Source: Isoetes taiwanensis (taxonomy: Eukaryota > Streptophyta > Lycopodiopsida > Isoetales > Isoetaceae). From it: a stretch of 64,000 nucleotides of DNA. Below are positions 1 through 11,364 of the stretch, one piece after another. The notes under the pieces are model-generated. The model searched no databases and was not told the DNA's origin. It worked only from the letters and a program-made list of their open reading frames with translations. The stretch spans positions 2,775,985 to 2,839,984 of the forward strand of contig JAJEKV010000104.1 in NCBI GenBank assembly GCA_021234155.1, written 5' to 3'. The translations under genes were made by a program, and so were the position numbers. Each line of letters begins with the position of its first letter. The first letter of the stretch is position 1.

Positions 1-1
1 A

Positions 2-330
2 GATCATTTAGTGACACTCAGAGTGCTCACAGAAAATGCTAAGGGCCGAGAGAACCAATTGTACCTTGCATTCATAGATCTTACGAAGGCATTCGATCGT
101 GTTGATCGAGGCAAACTTCAAGACAGATTGGACACAACTGGGGTCCCTTAAGCTCTCCAAGAGGCAGTTGCTTGCTTGTACCAAAAGGTATTGGTGGAAC
201 TCTTATTCTCCCTATCCTCAGAGGAACAGATCCACAACACTATCGGAGTTAAACAGGGCTTGCCATCTCCGATTGTCAACATCTTCCATGATTATATGCA
301 GCCAATCTTAATTCTTCCTCTCCACCTCTA
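2..330 (+). pseudogene. LINE reverse transcriptase fragment
   Basis: Relic of a non-LTR retrotransposon RT, cut by the window edge. One frame (2-151) reads through the RT palm-A region LYLAFIDLTKAFDRVD and stops. After a frameshift near 150, a second frame (about 153-325) continues with ACLYQKVLVELLFSLSS and NTIGVKQGLPSPI, the degenerate NxGVxQGCPLSP motif. The YADD box is not found downstream. The wording is closest to the relic near 28.4-28.7 kb (CLYKQVLVELSFPFAR, NTIGVKQG), so both probably belong to one family. Inactive. Confidence 0.75.
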
Positions 331-735
331 GAACCAGCCTTAACAACGACTTACAAGGTACATTTTGGAGAATAAAACTCAAGCAATAGAGCCCTTTTAT
401 TGCTAGCCAATGCAAGTGCAATCTTTCTTCAGCCTCACCCTGCTCTTCAGGAGACAAAACAGGCCCAACCTGCCTACCTTCTTTTCCAAAAGCCCCAAAC
501 TCATACCGAGACTCTGAACTCTAGATATCAACTGTTCTGCAAGGGGAACTCTAATCTCTGTTTCAGAAATATTTCCACCTAGAAAAGGAATTAATGATCC
601 AAGGGAGCTTCTCTTTGCATTTGGATCTTTAAACTAGCATGTCCTTTGTTTTCTTCATCTGAAAAATTAGGGTTTATAGAAGCTAAACCTGCTTGGAGGT
701 GTCGAAAGCAGTTGTTCGCAGTATTTAAGGCCCCA
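331..735. other. no recognisable feature
   Basis: Only short open frames without family signatures. I see no repeat structure, splice-bounded exon or RNA gene here. Confidence 0.4.
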
Positions 736-756
736 AAAAAATCCAGGCTTGTCTTG

Positions 757-905
757 GTATGAATAGAATAGAATAGAATAAAGTTTTTAACGTCCACGGA
801 GACCAATAGGTCATGGGACCCATACAATGGGCTAGTACAATCATTACTACTAGGATTAAAAAACCCCTGCCTCGAAAGGTTTTCAAGGGAAAAACCTTTG
901 CAGTA
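757..905 (-). repeat. LINE 3'-terminal structured block, copy 1
   Basis: Read on the minus strand, this holds GGTTTTTCCC..GAAAACC, then CCTTTCGAGG (stem CCU/AGG, loop UUCG), then GGGGTTTTTTAATCC, then a GGTCTCCGTGGACG block and a pentamer tail. The same order recurs at 7630-7775, 25490-25705 (plus strand) and 58116-58245, with a related hairpin at 36540-36600. It is probably the RNA structure recognised by the LINE reverse transcriptase (inference). Confidence 0.7.
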
Positions 906-935
906 ATGATGATACTAGACAAGCAGAGATAATGA

Positions 936-2471
936 CTACTGAGGGCTCAGTAATTGCAGACGTTTATCTAGAACCTCAAGTATGTATAATGCCAAGTCAT
1001 GCACAGATGGTGCTCTGAGAAGTTGTGGAAGCGTGGAATGGAATGCTAAGGTCAAAAAATGATTCCGGACTATCTCAAAAGCAGGGCAACTCAGAAGAGT
1101 ATGGCTTTCATCTTCAATAACCTGTAACTGGCAACAGGCACATAGTCTCGCTTCTCGCGGCAATTGCGGCCGCTCCCATCTACCCGTCTCAATCCGTAGC
1201 CTGTGGGATCCCGTGCGAATTGATGCAATAGCTACAAGCTTGTTCCTGGACAATGAAGCAAGCAAATAAGCTTGGGGCCCTGGTGCCAAGGTGGGATTTA
1301 TGTGTGCATGATAATGACCAGTTTTCACTTGGGCCAAAGTAACTGCGTCCCATATCTTTTGAGAAAAACGACCATTGAGATATTGTTGCAAAAGCTCGGG
1401 ATCAGAACTGGCAAGCATCAGGCAGTGCTCTGGTTGCACAGTCCAACGGGCAAACCATGTAGTGCAATGCTCTTTCCAACATCGTTTCAAACACTGAGGA
1501 GATTCAGCCATGGCAAGTGCAAGAACAGGATACCTAACATCATCCATGTGGTGCACCTTGCGGATATAGTGGAGATGGCGCTTCATGGCAGAATGTTGAA
1601 GAGGCCAAAAGCCTGTCTCTTGTAAAAGAATAGCATAGGGCACCGTTGTTTTAACTCCAAGGCTGTAAGTGAGAAAGGACTTTTGCACCCGCTCCAAGCT
1701 CTCCCAAGCACTAGCACTAATGGCAGACCCCCACACTTCAGAACCATACAGTAAAACAAGCTCTACCAAAGCCCGAAACAAGTGAGCTTTCCGTGGCCAA
1801 TCATGAATTTCTGCGCGAAAACAATTGTTTTGCATTGCATAGAGTGCTCTCCATCCAGCAGCCACCCGCTTGGTAATACACTGTTCCCAAAGTGTGTTCT
1901 TACAGAATTCTACACCAAGATACTTGTAGCTATCTACAACTTCAACTTCGCGGCTATCATAGTGCATAGTAGGAACATTGTGACGAGAAGATTGAACTAC
2001 CAAAAGCTTGGTCTTTTGGAGATTAACACGCAGACCTGTGTTCTCACAAAAACTGTGCAGAGCATGTAAATATTGCTGCATACTAGCAGTGGTATGTGCC
2101 AGAAGTGAAACATCATCAGCATACATAAGTTGCCTAATGATATAGTGTGCCAAATGTGGACCTCCGCCGCCATGATTATCAAGCCATTCTTCCAATTGAT
2201 CAATGTACAAGCCAAAGAGTGTAGGAGATAAAGGGCAACCCTGACGAACTCCAATATTGCTAGTGATTTGAGTACCTGATGCTGGAAATGTAGCAAAAAC
2301 CCTTTCATAGAGCTGATAAACTGCATTTTGAAGATCTTGTGGAACCCCAAGTGCCTGCAAGCGCTGCCAAAGAAGCTCGCATGGTACTGTATCAAAAGCA
2401 GAAGTAAAATCCACAAAGCATATATAGAGGTCTTGTTTCAAACTTCGACTATGTTCAATAAGCATGCGCAA
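936..2471 (-). pseudogene. LINE ORF2 C-terminal part: reverse transcriptase + zinc knuckle
   Basis: The longest intact RT frame in the window (511 codons). Landmarks: CFVDFTSAFDTVP (palm A, about residues 18-30), NIGVRQGCPLSPTLFGLYID (about 71-90), YADD at residues 117-120, then YKYLGVEF. The thumb/linker region follows, and near the end comes CACCQLQVIEDESHTLLSC, a Cys-rich knuckle (C-x2-C-x-H-x4-C type). Open frame extends upstream of the first Met through HSTIDHIFTLRML, the start of the fingers region, so the given start is arbitrary. The endonuclease is missing, so it could act only if supplied from elsewhere. It belongs to the same broad group as the LINE at 39.6-45.7 kb but is clearly diverged from it. 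Confidence 0.85.
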
Positions 2472-2739
2472 TGTGAAAATATGGTCTATTGTAGAATGGC
2501 ATCGTATGAGTAGAGGACTGAGATGGCCATCTTAGATTGAGATCTGAAGCTCTGCTCGGTGCAGAATCCTTTATCAACTCTGCGCATTTCCTCACTATTC
2601 CTGCCACTGGGTAGAAGATTACGTAGATAACTAATGCGAGGTCAGCATCCATGCCAAAGTTAGGGCTGCCCACATAATTTGTGGCTAAAACCTTACCTAC
2701 TTCCACCGTCACTATTCCATCTGTCTTTTATCAATTCTT

Positions 2740-3803
2740 CAGGAATACACAGCTACATCTAGATGGCAGGCTTTTGTCAAAGGACCAACAAACTCCGAAG
2801 AGACCTTGCCGGGAGTAAAATCCTTGATAATTGTGATCACATCAAGAACTGTTGGGCTATAATGGAATGTCAACACTCACAAAATTTGTTGTGTTCCATA
2901 TGGCATTCCAGCTGGGATGAAACCCATTCAGAGGCTTGACAAAGGCCACAAACGTTATTGGGATGAGGCTGGGACGCCTGAGGTTATGGATGAAAAGTTT
3001 GTTGAGGGGCAAGATGATGAGTATAGGTCTGAGACAATTGTCGATGTGCCTGGGACTTCTTACATTCCTTTGGATACCACAGACTATACAATGGCGGTTG
3101 GATGGGTGGAGGCATTTTTGGCCTCTTTGTTAATATTCTTTATTTCGTTGATCACGTTTCTTTGTTTGCAGTTCTTTGATAATGCCTGGTTTAGAGATGG
3201 AGATTGGTAATGGGGGCGTGGTTGGGGCTGCTGTTGGGGGATAGCCTGTGGCTACTGAAAATAGTAGCCCTGTGGGGATTGTGGGGGCTAGGGCAGCCCA
3301 TGGTAATGAGGTAATTGATGTTACTAGTGATGAAGATGCCTCGGCTTCCCCTCCTATGAGGCCTCCTGCACCTGGCCCAAGTATTCATGATGTCATACAT
3401 AATGCCATGCCCTCTCCGCTTCCCAACCCAGTGAGGCCTCCTACGCCTGGCCCAAGTATTCATGATGTCATACATAATGCCATGGCCTCTCCCGTTGTGC
3501 TCTCTCCAAATGGGGGAGCAAGTGCAGGTGGCCTTGGAGGTGGTTCAATCTGTTGTGAATATCAATACGCTTGCCGAGTCTATGGCAGCCTTTATTTGAT
3601 TATTCAAGATGCAATTGGGTCATTTGTTTGCAGATTTGGAGGATGCAGTTTCACACATGGAATGGGAGGAGGTGGAGGTGAGCTCTGCTGAGTGCCAGCA
3701 TATGCGAGCGCATATGAACTTGGCAAGAGCTCTTTTGATTAGGGAGTTGAGGCACATTGATGCAATGGCAAGGTGGCACAATGCTGTCATGAATAACAAT
3801 CAG
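2740..3803 (+). pseudogene. unidentified multi-exon gene relic
   Basis: Several frames look coding but do not join. One is 2917-3108 (MKPIQRLDKGHKRYWDEAG... ending DYTMA before GTTGGA). After a T-rich stretch ending TTTGCAG (3171), sequence continues into 3183-3560 with a stop between VVGAAVGG and PVATENSS. A third part, 3609-3802, is acidic and helical (QLGHLFADLEDAVSHMEW...) and stops at a GT donor after NNNQ. The middle part contains EVIDVTSDEDA and a tandem duplication of about 60 bp encoding RPPxPGPSIHDVIHNAM twice. I do not recognise the family. The Ser/Asp/Pro-rich low-complexity style is common in plant transposon proteins. In-frame stops suggest decay. Confidence 0.4.
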
Positions 3804-3809
3804 GTACTG

Positions 3810-4094
3810 AATTCATTTTTTTGTTTTCATAAATTCTTTCTTTCGTGAATTTTGTTTGTGCAAGTATGTTGCATTGGGTGAAGACAAAAAAATCTGAAAT
3901 ATATGTGGAAAATGCCTGTGTGTCTGGAAGGGAAAAAAAATGTTGTAAAAAAGTGTGATGTGCTTGAAAAAAAACAGATTTTGATGTTTGATTGGTTTTC
4001 AATAAAATAAAAAAGGAGGCGAAAATGGTTGTATGTTTGATTGGTTTTCAATAAAATAAAAAAGGAGGCAAAATGGTTGTATGTTTGCATGGGA
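3810..4094. repeat. 47-bp tandem duplication in non-coding DNA
   Basis: A unit with the wording GTTTGATTGGTTTTCAATAA followed by a lysine-rich-looking A tract occurs twice in direct order at about 3988-4036 and 4036-4083. Nothing else is recognised in the stretch. Confidence 0.7.
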
Positions 4095-4185
4095 TTAGCT
4101 CCTGCCCTATAAGGGTGGCCAAGTTGCTTGGAGTTGCGCAATGCACAAGGGATTCAAATCCCCCAGCCTGTTTCTTGCTTTGAAT
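4095..4185 (+). repeat. possible tRNA-derived SINE head
   Basis: GGGTGGCCAAGTTGCTTGG resembles a pol III A box. GGGATTCAAATCCCCC, about 35 bases later, resembles a B box with a T-arm palindrome. The whole does not fold as a normal tRNA by eye, so I call it a SINE head or tRNA relic only tentatively. Confidence 0.3.
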
Positions 4186-4284
4186 TCTTATGACCTGCAG
4201 ATAAACTCTTCTTGCTGTGCAAACTCGCATGGAAGGGAATGATGGCGCGGCTTCAACCTGGTCTCTAGCAGCCAGATGCATGCA

Positions 4285-4425
4285 CTTGATGGCCTTTTTG
4301 GGCGTGTTACTCAAGGCTTCAACCTAGTTGTAATGGCCTTTTTGGGCGTGTTACTCAAGGCTTCAACCTAGTTGTAGCCTTAGCCAGATGCACTTGATGG
4401 CCTTTTTGGGCATGTTACTTAAGTT
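4285..4425 (+). repeat. tandem repeat, about 45-65 bp unit, three copies
   Basis: GATGGCCTTTTTGGGCGTGT followed by TACTCAAGGCTTCAACCTAG occurs at about 4288, 4332 and (diverged) 4396. It lies directly before the inverted-repeat element. Confidence 0.7.
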
Positions 4426-4539
4426 AGGGGTAATGTTCGGTGGCAGGGCATTACGCGGGGTAAGGCCCTGGCGAGCCCGTTAGGGCGAGCCAGCTGGGTC
4501 GCGACTCCCAGAATGCCCCCGCCAATCAACACTACCCCT

Positions 4540-5127
4540 CGAAATGTTAGGGGTAGGCCACATTTCCTCAGCCTTAGATGGATTCTTGGCGAGTTCAGCG
4601 ATGGATCATTCAAGATTAGGATTGAATCATTCAAGATTAGGCAGAAACAGGCAGATTCAACACGATTGTGCCTCTGCTTCAACACGATTGTGGCGCCTCT
4701 GCTTCAACACGAAGGCTCTTTAGTTGCCGGATTTGCCTTGCCGGATTGCCTCGGCCCTTTGATTGCCGGATTTGTCTTGCCGGATTGCGTCATGCTCTGC
4801 ATCGAAACAAGAAAAAACAAGCTTACCTAAAATTTTCCTCTGTTTTTTCTACTTTCAAGAAGATGATTCTTATAATTTATCTGCCGGATCTATGAATCCA
4901 GAATAAAAAAGAAGCTGGGAGGGTACCTTCTTGAGATCGGTGGGCATAGTCGGGGACAGATTGGACTGCATTGGACAGATTGGCACAAGCACTTCCAGAT
5001 TCCAGATGGCACTAGCTACGACAGCTGGCACTAGCAACCTGCCAGGTAGGACAGGAAAGCCATAAGAAAGTTATAGGATTTAAGAACGATGATAATAAGG
5101 AGAAATGTGGCCTACCCTAACATTTCG
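4540..5127. mobile_element. small inverted-repeat element (MITE candidate)
   Basis: The segment is bounded by inverted copies of about 28 bp: CGAAATGTTAGGGGTAGGCC... at 4540-4569 and its reverse complement at 5100-5127, with one missing G. The 530-bp interior has no coding capacity but contains local direct repeats (GCCGGATTTGCCTTGCCGGA type, 4725-4790). I could not find a clear target duplication, so superfamily and exact ends are open. Confidence 0.5.
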
Positions 5128-5129
5128 TT

Positions 5130-5820
5130 TCTACAATGCCCTACTTTAAGGGGATTGCAAAAAGGAATTAGCATGTTGCTATTTTGGACTCAACACTTAT
5201 ATAGTTTGGTTCTCTATGGTCGTCAAATGCCCTAAAGAATAAGGGTGTTTGACCCAACCCTTGCTTAGGTGTACGCATAGGATGGTCCTAGAGGGAATAT
5301 GCCAAAGAATGTTTCTCCATCCAATGCTCCAGGAATGACTAGAGGTTCCATCAGCAATATATACCACAAACATGATCAGAAAGATTGCTATTAATAACTG
5401 TGGAAGGCACAATATTGTTCAAACCTCTTAGTTATCAAGACAAGAGTGGTTTGTAGATTCCTCGCATCAATCCTTGTTCTTGTTCTAGTGGTGATTGTAA
5501 GGAACTTAGCCGTAAGCTAATCCTAATCAATGTGAGTACTTGAAAAACATGTTAATATTTATAGCGAAGTATTTACAACTCGTATTTCATAGCCTATATT
5601 AACTTAGCCATACCAATTTACTTGGTGACTGAAAGAAAATTAATTCATTAGATGGCTTACAAATCTAGCTCAGTGGCAGATCAAGTGATGGTTTGCAGGA
5701 GCAACTTGGTGTTCAAGAAGGTTTACATTAGGAATTGCTACATAACAATGTATAACAATGTAGCAATAGCCATTTTTATTGCACCACTTCTAAGGCAAGT
5801 AGACTAAGCTGTTCAGCAGG
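5130..5820. other. no recognisable feature
   Basis: AT-rich sequence with only short frames. No motif or repeat could be supported. Confidence 0.4.
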
Positions 5821-6440
5821 TTACTATCAGAAAACACTCAATAAAACCCAAGTGTTGTCAGCGAATCCTCTGATTTGGTATTTGCCACTTATGAAACAGC
5901 CACACTACTCAGTAATGGGGCTGGGATTAAACAGAGGCAGTAGAAGAAAAAAATAAACGAGATGTAGGAAAGAAAGGTTGTCACATACACCCTTTAGAAA
6001 ATAGGGCAATGCCTGTGTAACCTTCCTAGATAATTTTTGCCTCCCATGAGATGGCAGACACCATATTGATATGCTGCATCGAGTTTGAGGCAATTTCTAA
6101 CCAAAGTCCAGGATGTAATGACTTTATAATGCAGTGCTAACAGCACAGCAGTAGTACAGTATAAAGCAATATCAGAAAAACTATATGCCTAGAGCTTGAA
6201 GCATCGCTTCGTCAAAACAGGTAACAGATAAGGAAACAGAATCATGACCCAAAAAAATCTAATTCTTAAAAGTGAAATAGAGATAGTTGGACAGTGTTCC
6301 GAAGGCTACTATCAGAAAACACTGAATGGAAAACTTAGTGTTGTCAGCGAAACCTCCGATTCAATTTCTGCCTCCCATGAATCAGCAGCATTATATGGAA
6401 ATGCTACTGGGATTAAATAGAGGCAATGTAGTAATGCAGA
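5820..6440. repeat. diverged direct repeat pair, about 130 bp each
   Basis: About 5823-5955 and 6308-6435 share ACTATCAGAAAACACT, GTGTTGTCAGCGAA, and a later GGGATTAAA(C/T)AGAGGCA block in the same order. The intervening 350 bases are unrelated. This may be two copies of a dispersed repeat or a segmental duplication. Confidence 0.6.
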
Positions 6441-7625
6441 CAGACCCTTAAAAGGGAAAACTTTGATTTTGATGCTTCCACAAACAGAAAAAACAAACAT
6501 TGAACAAACCGGTAGCCTGATATGTAATATATTAAATCTGTTCACGAGATGGTGGTGTACTGATTCAGATCCTTGCCAGCCGTAGCCCCTGATGCTCCAA
6601 ATCAGCGATGGCTGCCAGTTGTTCTTCCAATCTAGAAATCCTAAGTATGTTGGACACCTCGCATACACACTACAAAGCATAAAAAGGGAACGAAAATTCT
6701 ACGGCAAACCTTTTCCTTCTGCTGATTCTGAGCAAACAAAGAGACTGGAAGTTTGATGCCGCAGAGTGCACCATTTCCTTTTACTTGTGAGATTTAAGAT
6801 CCGGGTAATGGCGAAATACCTAATACTAGCAAAGCGGCTTAGGAACCCTAAAAAGTGACCTAAATTTCAGCCCAACGACATCCAACCACACGATGACATG
6901 TGGATACTTTAATGCACTATGTCACACTAAAATCTACGGTAAAGATGGCCAAGAAATCGGTGTAGGCCTATTAACCCCCAGACGGGGTGGCCACGCCAGA
7001 GAAATATTAAGGCCGAAATCACATTATAGCCCAAACTAAACTATTAAAAACTAGTTATGGTGTCAGGCGATGCCAGGCTTTAGTAGCGATTTGAGGGGTT
7101 GTTATTTCATTATTGCGGTGTATCTTTGTATGTGTGGTAATTTTTATGGAGGTGATCTTATGGTTAGGTGCTGCTGGTGTAGTGTAAAAGGGACAATCAT
7201 TTTGAAATGTAGAAGTATTTTCACGATGCACCATAGTTGGGAATTGATGGTTTTGGCAACGATGTTTATTAACTGAAATAATAGAAGTGTTTAGAATAAT
7301 GTGACTGGAATGTTTGATACGATTAAATGTGTCATGCGGAGATAAATTGAATTGTATAGATAATTGGACAGAGTTGGGTGGAACGTTCAATGTATTCCTT
7401 GGCAATCAATAGATTTTTACAAACATGCTCAATATGTTGAATTTGGATGTACATGTTCTCATTATGGTTAGAAAGATGCTTATGGAATAGCGTGACATGT
7501 CCATTGGGTATTGCATTCTTCTGGTGTAGGAAATTTGCGCAAAGTTTGGAAAAGAAATGTTGATTTGTGTTGATCTCAATTTGACTGAGCTATCTAAAAT
7601 ATAGCAATATGTCACAATAAGAAAA
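6441..7625. other. no recognisable gene
   Basis: Short frames on both strands (for example 7070-7276) lack any family signature. I see nothing supportable up to the LINE tail at 7631. Confidence 0.35.
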
Positions 7626-7629
7626 AGAT

Positions 7630-7775
7630 GAATAGAATAGAATAGAATAGTTTTTTTATCGTCCACTGAGACCAATCGGCCTATGGGACCCAGAAGGAGC
7701 GCAGCAAACTTATTACTGTCCGGGTTAAAAAACCCCCGCCCCGAAGGGTTTTCGAGGGAAAAACCGTGGCAGTAA
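7630..7775 (-). repeat. LINE 3'-terminal structured block, copy 2
   Basis: On the minus strand, CCCTTCGGGG forms a three-pair stem with a UUCG loop at the same position where copy 1 has CCTTTCGAGG. It is preceded by GGTTTTTCCCTCGAAAACC and followed by GGGGGTTTTTTAACCC, GGTCTCAGTGGACG and the pentamer tail. Confidence 0.75.
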
Positions 7776-8816
7776 TAAGAATGCTGTCAAACTGTACAAG
7801 TATACATCATCATGAAATAAATGTGTATGTACATGTCAAGTGCGTGCCCGAGGACATAGCTGATCTCGCATGTCCATGACCTCCTGAAGGTATGATCCTA
7901 GCATCCGTACGGATGCCGTGCTCAATGTCACATGTAGCGGTGGCGGGCGACCAACTCAAAGATAGCGGCGTCGGATTTGATCATATCTTTGGGCAACTTT
8001 GAAGGGTATGAGATTCATCCTCAATGACTCCCATTTGGCAAAGATTGACAGAGCTCGGCCCCGACGCGTGGCTCACCAATCCATCCGCTGTCTCAATTCA
8101 AGATGATGTGCCCTCGTGCGAATGGAGGCAATGAGTCCGTCTTTTCATGGGCAAGTGGGTGCGCAGTAGCATTGTGGGCCTTGTTCCAATGTGGGATTTA
8201 TGTGGCGCCGGTAGTGTGCCGTCTTGACTGCTCAAGGGCGCTGGCATCCCAAAGCTTGCCGATGAAGCAAGCGTCAAGATATTGCCTCAAGCTATGGCGA
8301 CCGCCTCTGTTTGCACATGTATGCACCGTGTTCTCGCACATTCCATCTAGCCATCCATTGAGCTCTCTTTTCCCTCCCAGGCCTTGAGGCGTTGTGGCCC
8401 CATTGCCATGATATAAGCTAGTTTTGGGAGACGAGCATCGCCCATGTTGACCATCTTCCAAAATAGACAATGTGGCGATCAAGGGCAGCCCCAAGAGGCA
8501 AGAATCTCGCTTTCCCGCAAGAGAATTTGATATGGGACCGTGGAATTCACCCCTAGTGCTCGTACCAAGAAGGCTTTTCGCACCGCCCAAGTCATTCCAA
8601 GTAGCGAGGGATACCATCGGGCCCCATACTTCCACCCCGTATAAAAGGACAGGCTCCACTAAGACTTTGAACAGGTGTGACTGATGGGTCCAATCATACA
8701 ACTCCGCTCTATGACTATTGTTTTGCATTGCATATAGTGCTTTCCAGCCCGCCGTAACTCGTAGCCGTATGGATGTGTCCCAGTGCATAGTAGACGGAAA
8801 CTCCACTCCCAATGCA
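7630..8816 (-). mobile_element. 5'-truncated LINE (copy C)
   Basis: A minus-strand LINE remnant. From about 8815 it encodes the end of the RT domain and the linker (LGVEFPSTMHWDTSIRLRVTAGWKALYAMQNN, then LVEPVLLYGVEVWGP), interrupted by frameshifts. It continues through a degenerate C-terminal knuckle region (about 8000-8130). It ends in the structured 3' block (7630-7775) and a GAATA-type tail (7631-7651 on the plus strand). The upstream RT, endonuclease and ORF1 are missing. Closely related to copy B. Confidence 0.8.
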
Positions 8817-10180
8817 AATAGAGATAACAAAATTATAATTTGTTCTCTTGTAGAATAAAGGGTTTTTTTTTTTTTTTTTGGTTGTAGGTTGTTTTTAAGT
8901 TGTAGACATGTACAGTAGCTTGCTAGATCTAAAAGAGGATTGGGCTTGGTAGTTGTCACACCACTGACTACGAAATCATATTTTTGTTGTTAATCAGTAG
9001 CATAACATGGTTGGAAGGTTAGGATTTAGATCCCTAGGACTTTGTTCAACATGTCGAATAATGTCTGAACTAACAAATAGGCTTTGAACCATCATTCAAA
9101 TAAATTGGGTTTATGTCAACTCCAAACTCACGCCAACCTATGGTTGTTCTCTAGGGGGCTTTTACTTATTTTTACCTTTTTTTTGTGCTTGGAAAATCAC
9201 ATAAATATTGCATTCTCTTATGTCTTTTGTATGGAACTTAAAATATGTAAAAAAAAAGAGCAAGTTTTTCAAATTCATGAAATTATAATCTTGGGGCATT
9301 TGAGACGAAAATGATATATATTTGCCAAAGATATTACATTTTTGTTTGGGCAAGAGTAGCCCCCGAAATTATGATTACATGATAGAAATATCAATAAAAT
9401 GTGAAAAATGCCACGAAAACTTTAAGGGATCACTCTCTGTTATTTCACATATAATAAACACGATTGGAATCCATGTCGGTTATTCTGCCTAGTTTCGGAT
9501 GCAATTCTGGCACTTCACGCATTGTCATCCCATAGCCGAATTTTGTCTAATTCCATCATTAAAAGATCAACCCTTTATTTTGTACATCATCAAATAATGG
9601 TTCTATTCAGAAGTCTTGTCTGCTTCTGGACCATTGAAATTAAATTGAATTACATTCTATCGAGCTCCGTTGACAATGAACTCATAGAAAAATGGGCACC
9701 TATAACTACGTCAAACATGGTTTTGAGTCATGTTGAGTTACCTATAATGGTCAACAGCATGCTCCTTCTCAGCCTAGAGATGGCAATGGACCTATAGGAA
9801 AGTGGGTAAATTAAACCATTAAATGCAATGCCAAGTAAAATAACGTAAAAGAAATAGTCCATTGTAGACACTTTGTCAATAGTAGTAATATTAGTTTGGC
9901 ACAAATCATATCTCATTTCGATACAAAGGAAGAAACGATGGCATTTTAAAGTTCAACCTAAGCCTAATAATATCAAATCACTCAAACTCAACTGATCACT
10001 AACTCCAGCGATGGCGGCAAACGAGGTAGGTCTATGCACGGACGTTCTCTGTATGCTGCCTATGTCTCCCTATTTTTCTGGATGCCAGAAGCCGCAGGTA
10101 CCGGAATTCATGGACGTGGCTTTCAAATTAGGAATCGGCCATGCCCTTCGTACAAATAAGTTCAGGTACAAATCAGTAAT
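8817..10180. other. AT-rich non-coding DNA with a T homopolymer
   Basis: A run of about 18 T lies at 8863-8880, just outside the LINE C junction. The rest has only short frames without family signatures. Confidence 0.4.
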
Positions 10181-10187
10181 CAGTTCA

Positions 10188-10450
10188 GGTGAAATCACGC
10201 CGAGCGTGATTTTAGAATCCTTCAGACACAGGTGCAATGTGATTTTGATTCCCTGAGACTCAGGTGCAAATCACGCCTAGCGTGATTTTGGAATCTTTAG
10301 ACAGAGCTGCAAATCAAGTCGAGCATGATTTTGGATGCCCTCACATATACCGGGCAAATTGGATGCCCTCACATATATGGGCAAATCACGCCGAGCGTGA
10401 TTTAAATTCCACTCACTCACAAGTGGAGATCATGCCAGGAATGATTTAAG
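10188..10450. repeat. palindrome array AAATCACGCCGAGCGTGATT
   Basis: Five copies of a roughly 20-bp near-perfect palindrome lie at about 10191, 10267, 10309, 10384 and 10426: TCACGCCGAGCGTGA, TCACGCCTAGCGTGA, and then diverged versions. Most are followed by T-rich sequence and GGAATC/GGATGCC wording. The spacing is roughly 42-76 bases. The array has no long open frame. Confidence 0.7.
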
Positions 10451-10499
10451 ACTCTCTCACATGTGTAAATAATGTTAAATCACGCTTAAGAATTTCCTC

Positions 10500-11360
10500 A
10501 GTAATGTCCAAATTAGTGTTGTGATCAAATTCAAGTCAGAAAAGAATAGCAAAGAAGGAATAGCAGACCACGCTCAGCCTGGTCTAGGATTTCATGATCA
10601 GCCTGGTCTAGGATTTTATGTTATGTTCTCTTTATTCTTGTTAACTCTAGGGATATATTCAGGATATCAAGTCTTCATCAAGCTTTAGATTGCTGGCTCT
10701 GATTATATCTGGTTTTAGATGCTATAGCAAAGTCAGGAAGCTATGTGCGACTAGCCATAAGAGTGCATGTGTTTGAAATAATCAAGTTGAGCAGGCATCG
10801 TCATAGGCAAGCAGATATAGGCATAGACAAATGCATTTCATGGATCATTTTATGCATGAATAATATCAGTCAAGAATAAGTAAGTGCAGCAATATTGATT
10901 CGTACCTCTTTATGATGCAAGATAACAATATTAGTATCCGCTTTCAGCCAGCAACTTCTATAACCATTCTGTGGCATATCTTGTGCGTATACAATGTCAT
11001 AACTGGGTCCCTGGATTTTCCGGTGGCTTAAATTCATGCAACCACACCAGCTAAACGGATTTCACAAAATGCTAACTCCTGGGATTGTTCTGCAGCACTG
11101 GAGCAGCAGGTCTCGAATCTTAGCAGGTCCCCGGGATGTCGCGACTCACCCAAGCAAGCACGGAATGCTATCCCAGACAGTCTACTCTAATACGTCCAGG
11201 TGCCAAAGAATCATCTCATCCCTCCAAAATCTTCCGTCTGTTTTCGTAACTGTTAATTTGAATCTGGTTTTTTCCCGCTCAAGCGCATTTATTACATATT
11301 TTCCCCCTTTCTCAAAAAGACATTCAACGAGAGCCTGCCCTTTTCTTGCCCAGACGCACT
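10500..11360. other. no recognisable feature
   Basis: Contains a short duplication (TCAGCCTGGTCTAGGATTT twice, 10577-10615). Otherwise unremarkable AT-rich DNA. Confidence 0.35.
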
Positions 11361-11364
11361 TTTC

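Larger units (their letters stand above)
740..2525 (-). mobile_element. 5'-truncated LINE (copy B)
   Basis: A minus-strand non-LTR retrotransposon that keeps the RT and C-terminal zinc-knuckle coding part plus the 3' UTR. The 3' UTR holds the conserved hairpin block (about 842-905) and ends in a (TATTC)n-type tail, seen on the plus strand as GAATA repeats at 757-782. The RT frame is closed by a stop near 2527. The upstream endonuclease and ORF1 are absent, as expected of 5' truncation during target-primed reverse transcription. No target duplication was found. Confidence 0.8.

Noticed and set aside
1272-1625. Plus-strand frames across 1.2-2.5 kb
   Set aside because: Antisense shadows of the LINE RT frame on the minus strand, which carries all family motifs.
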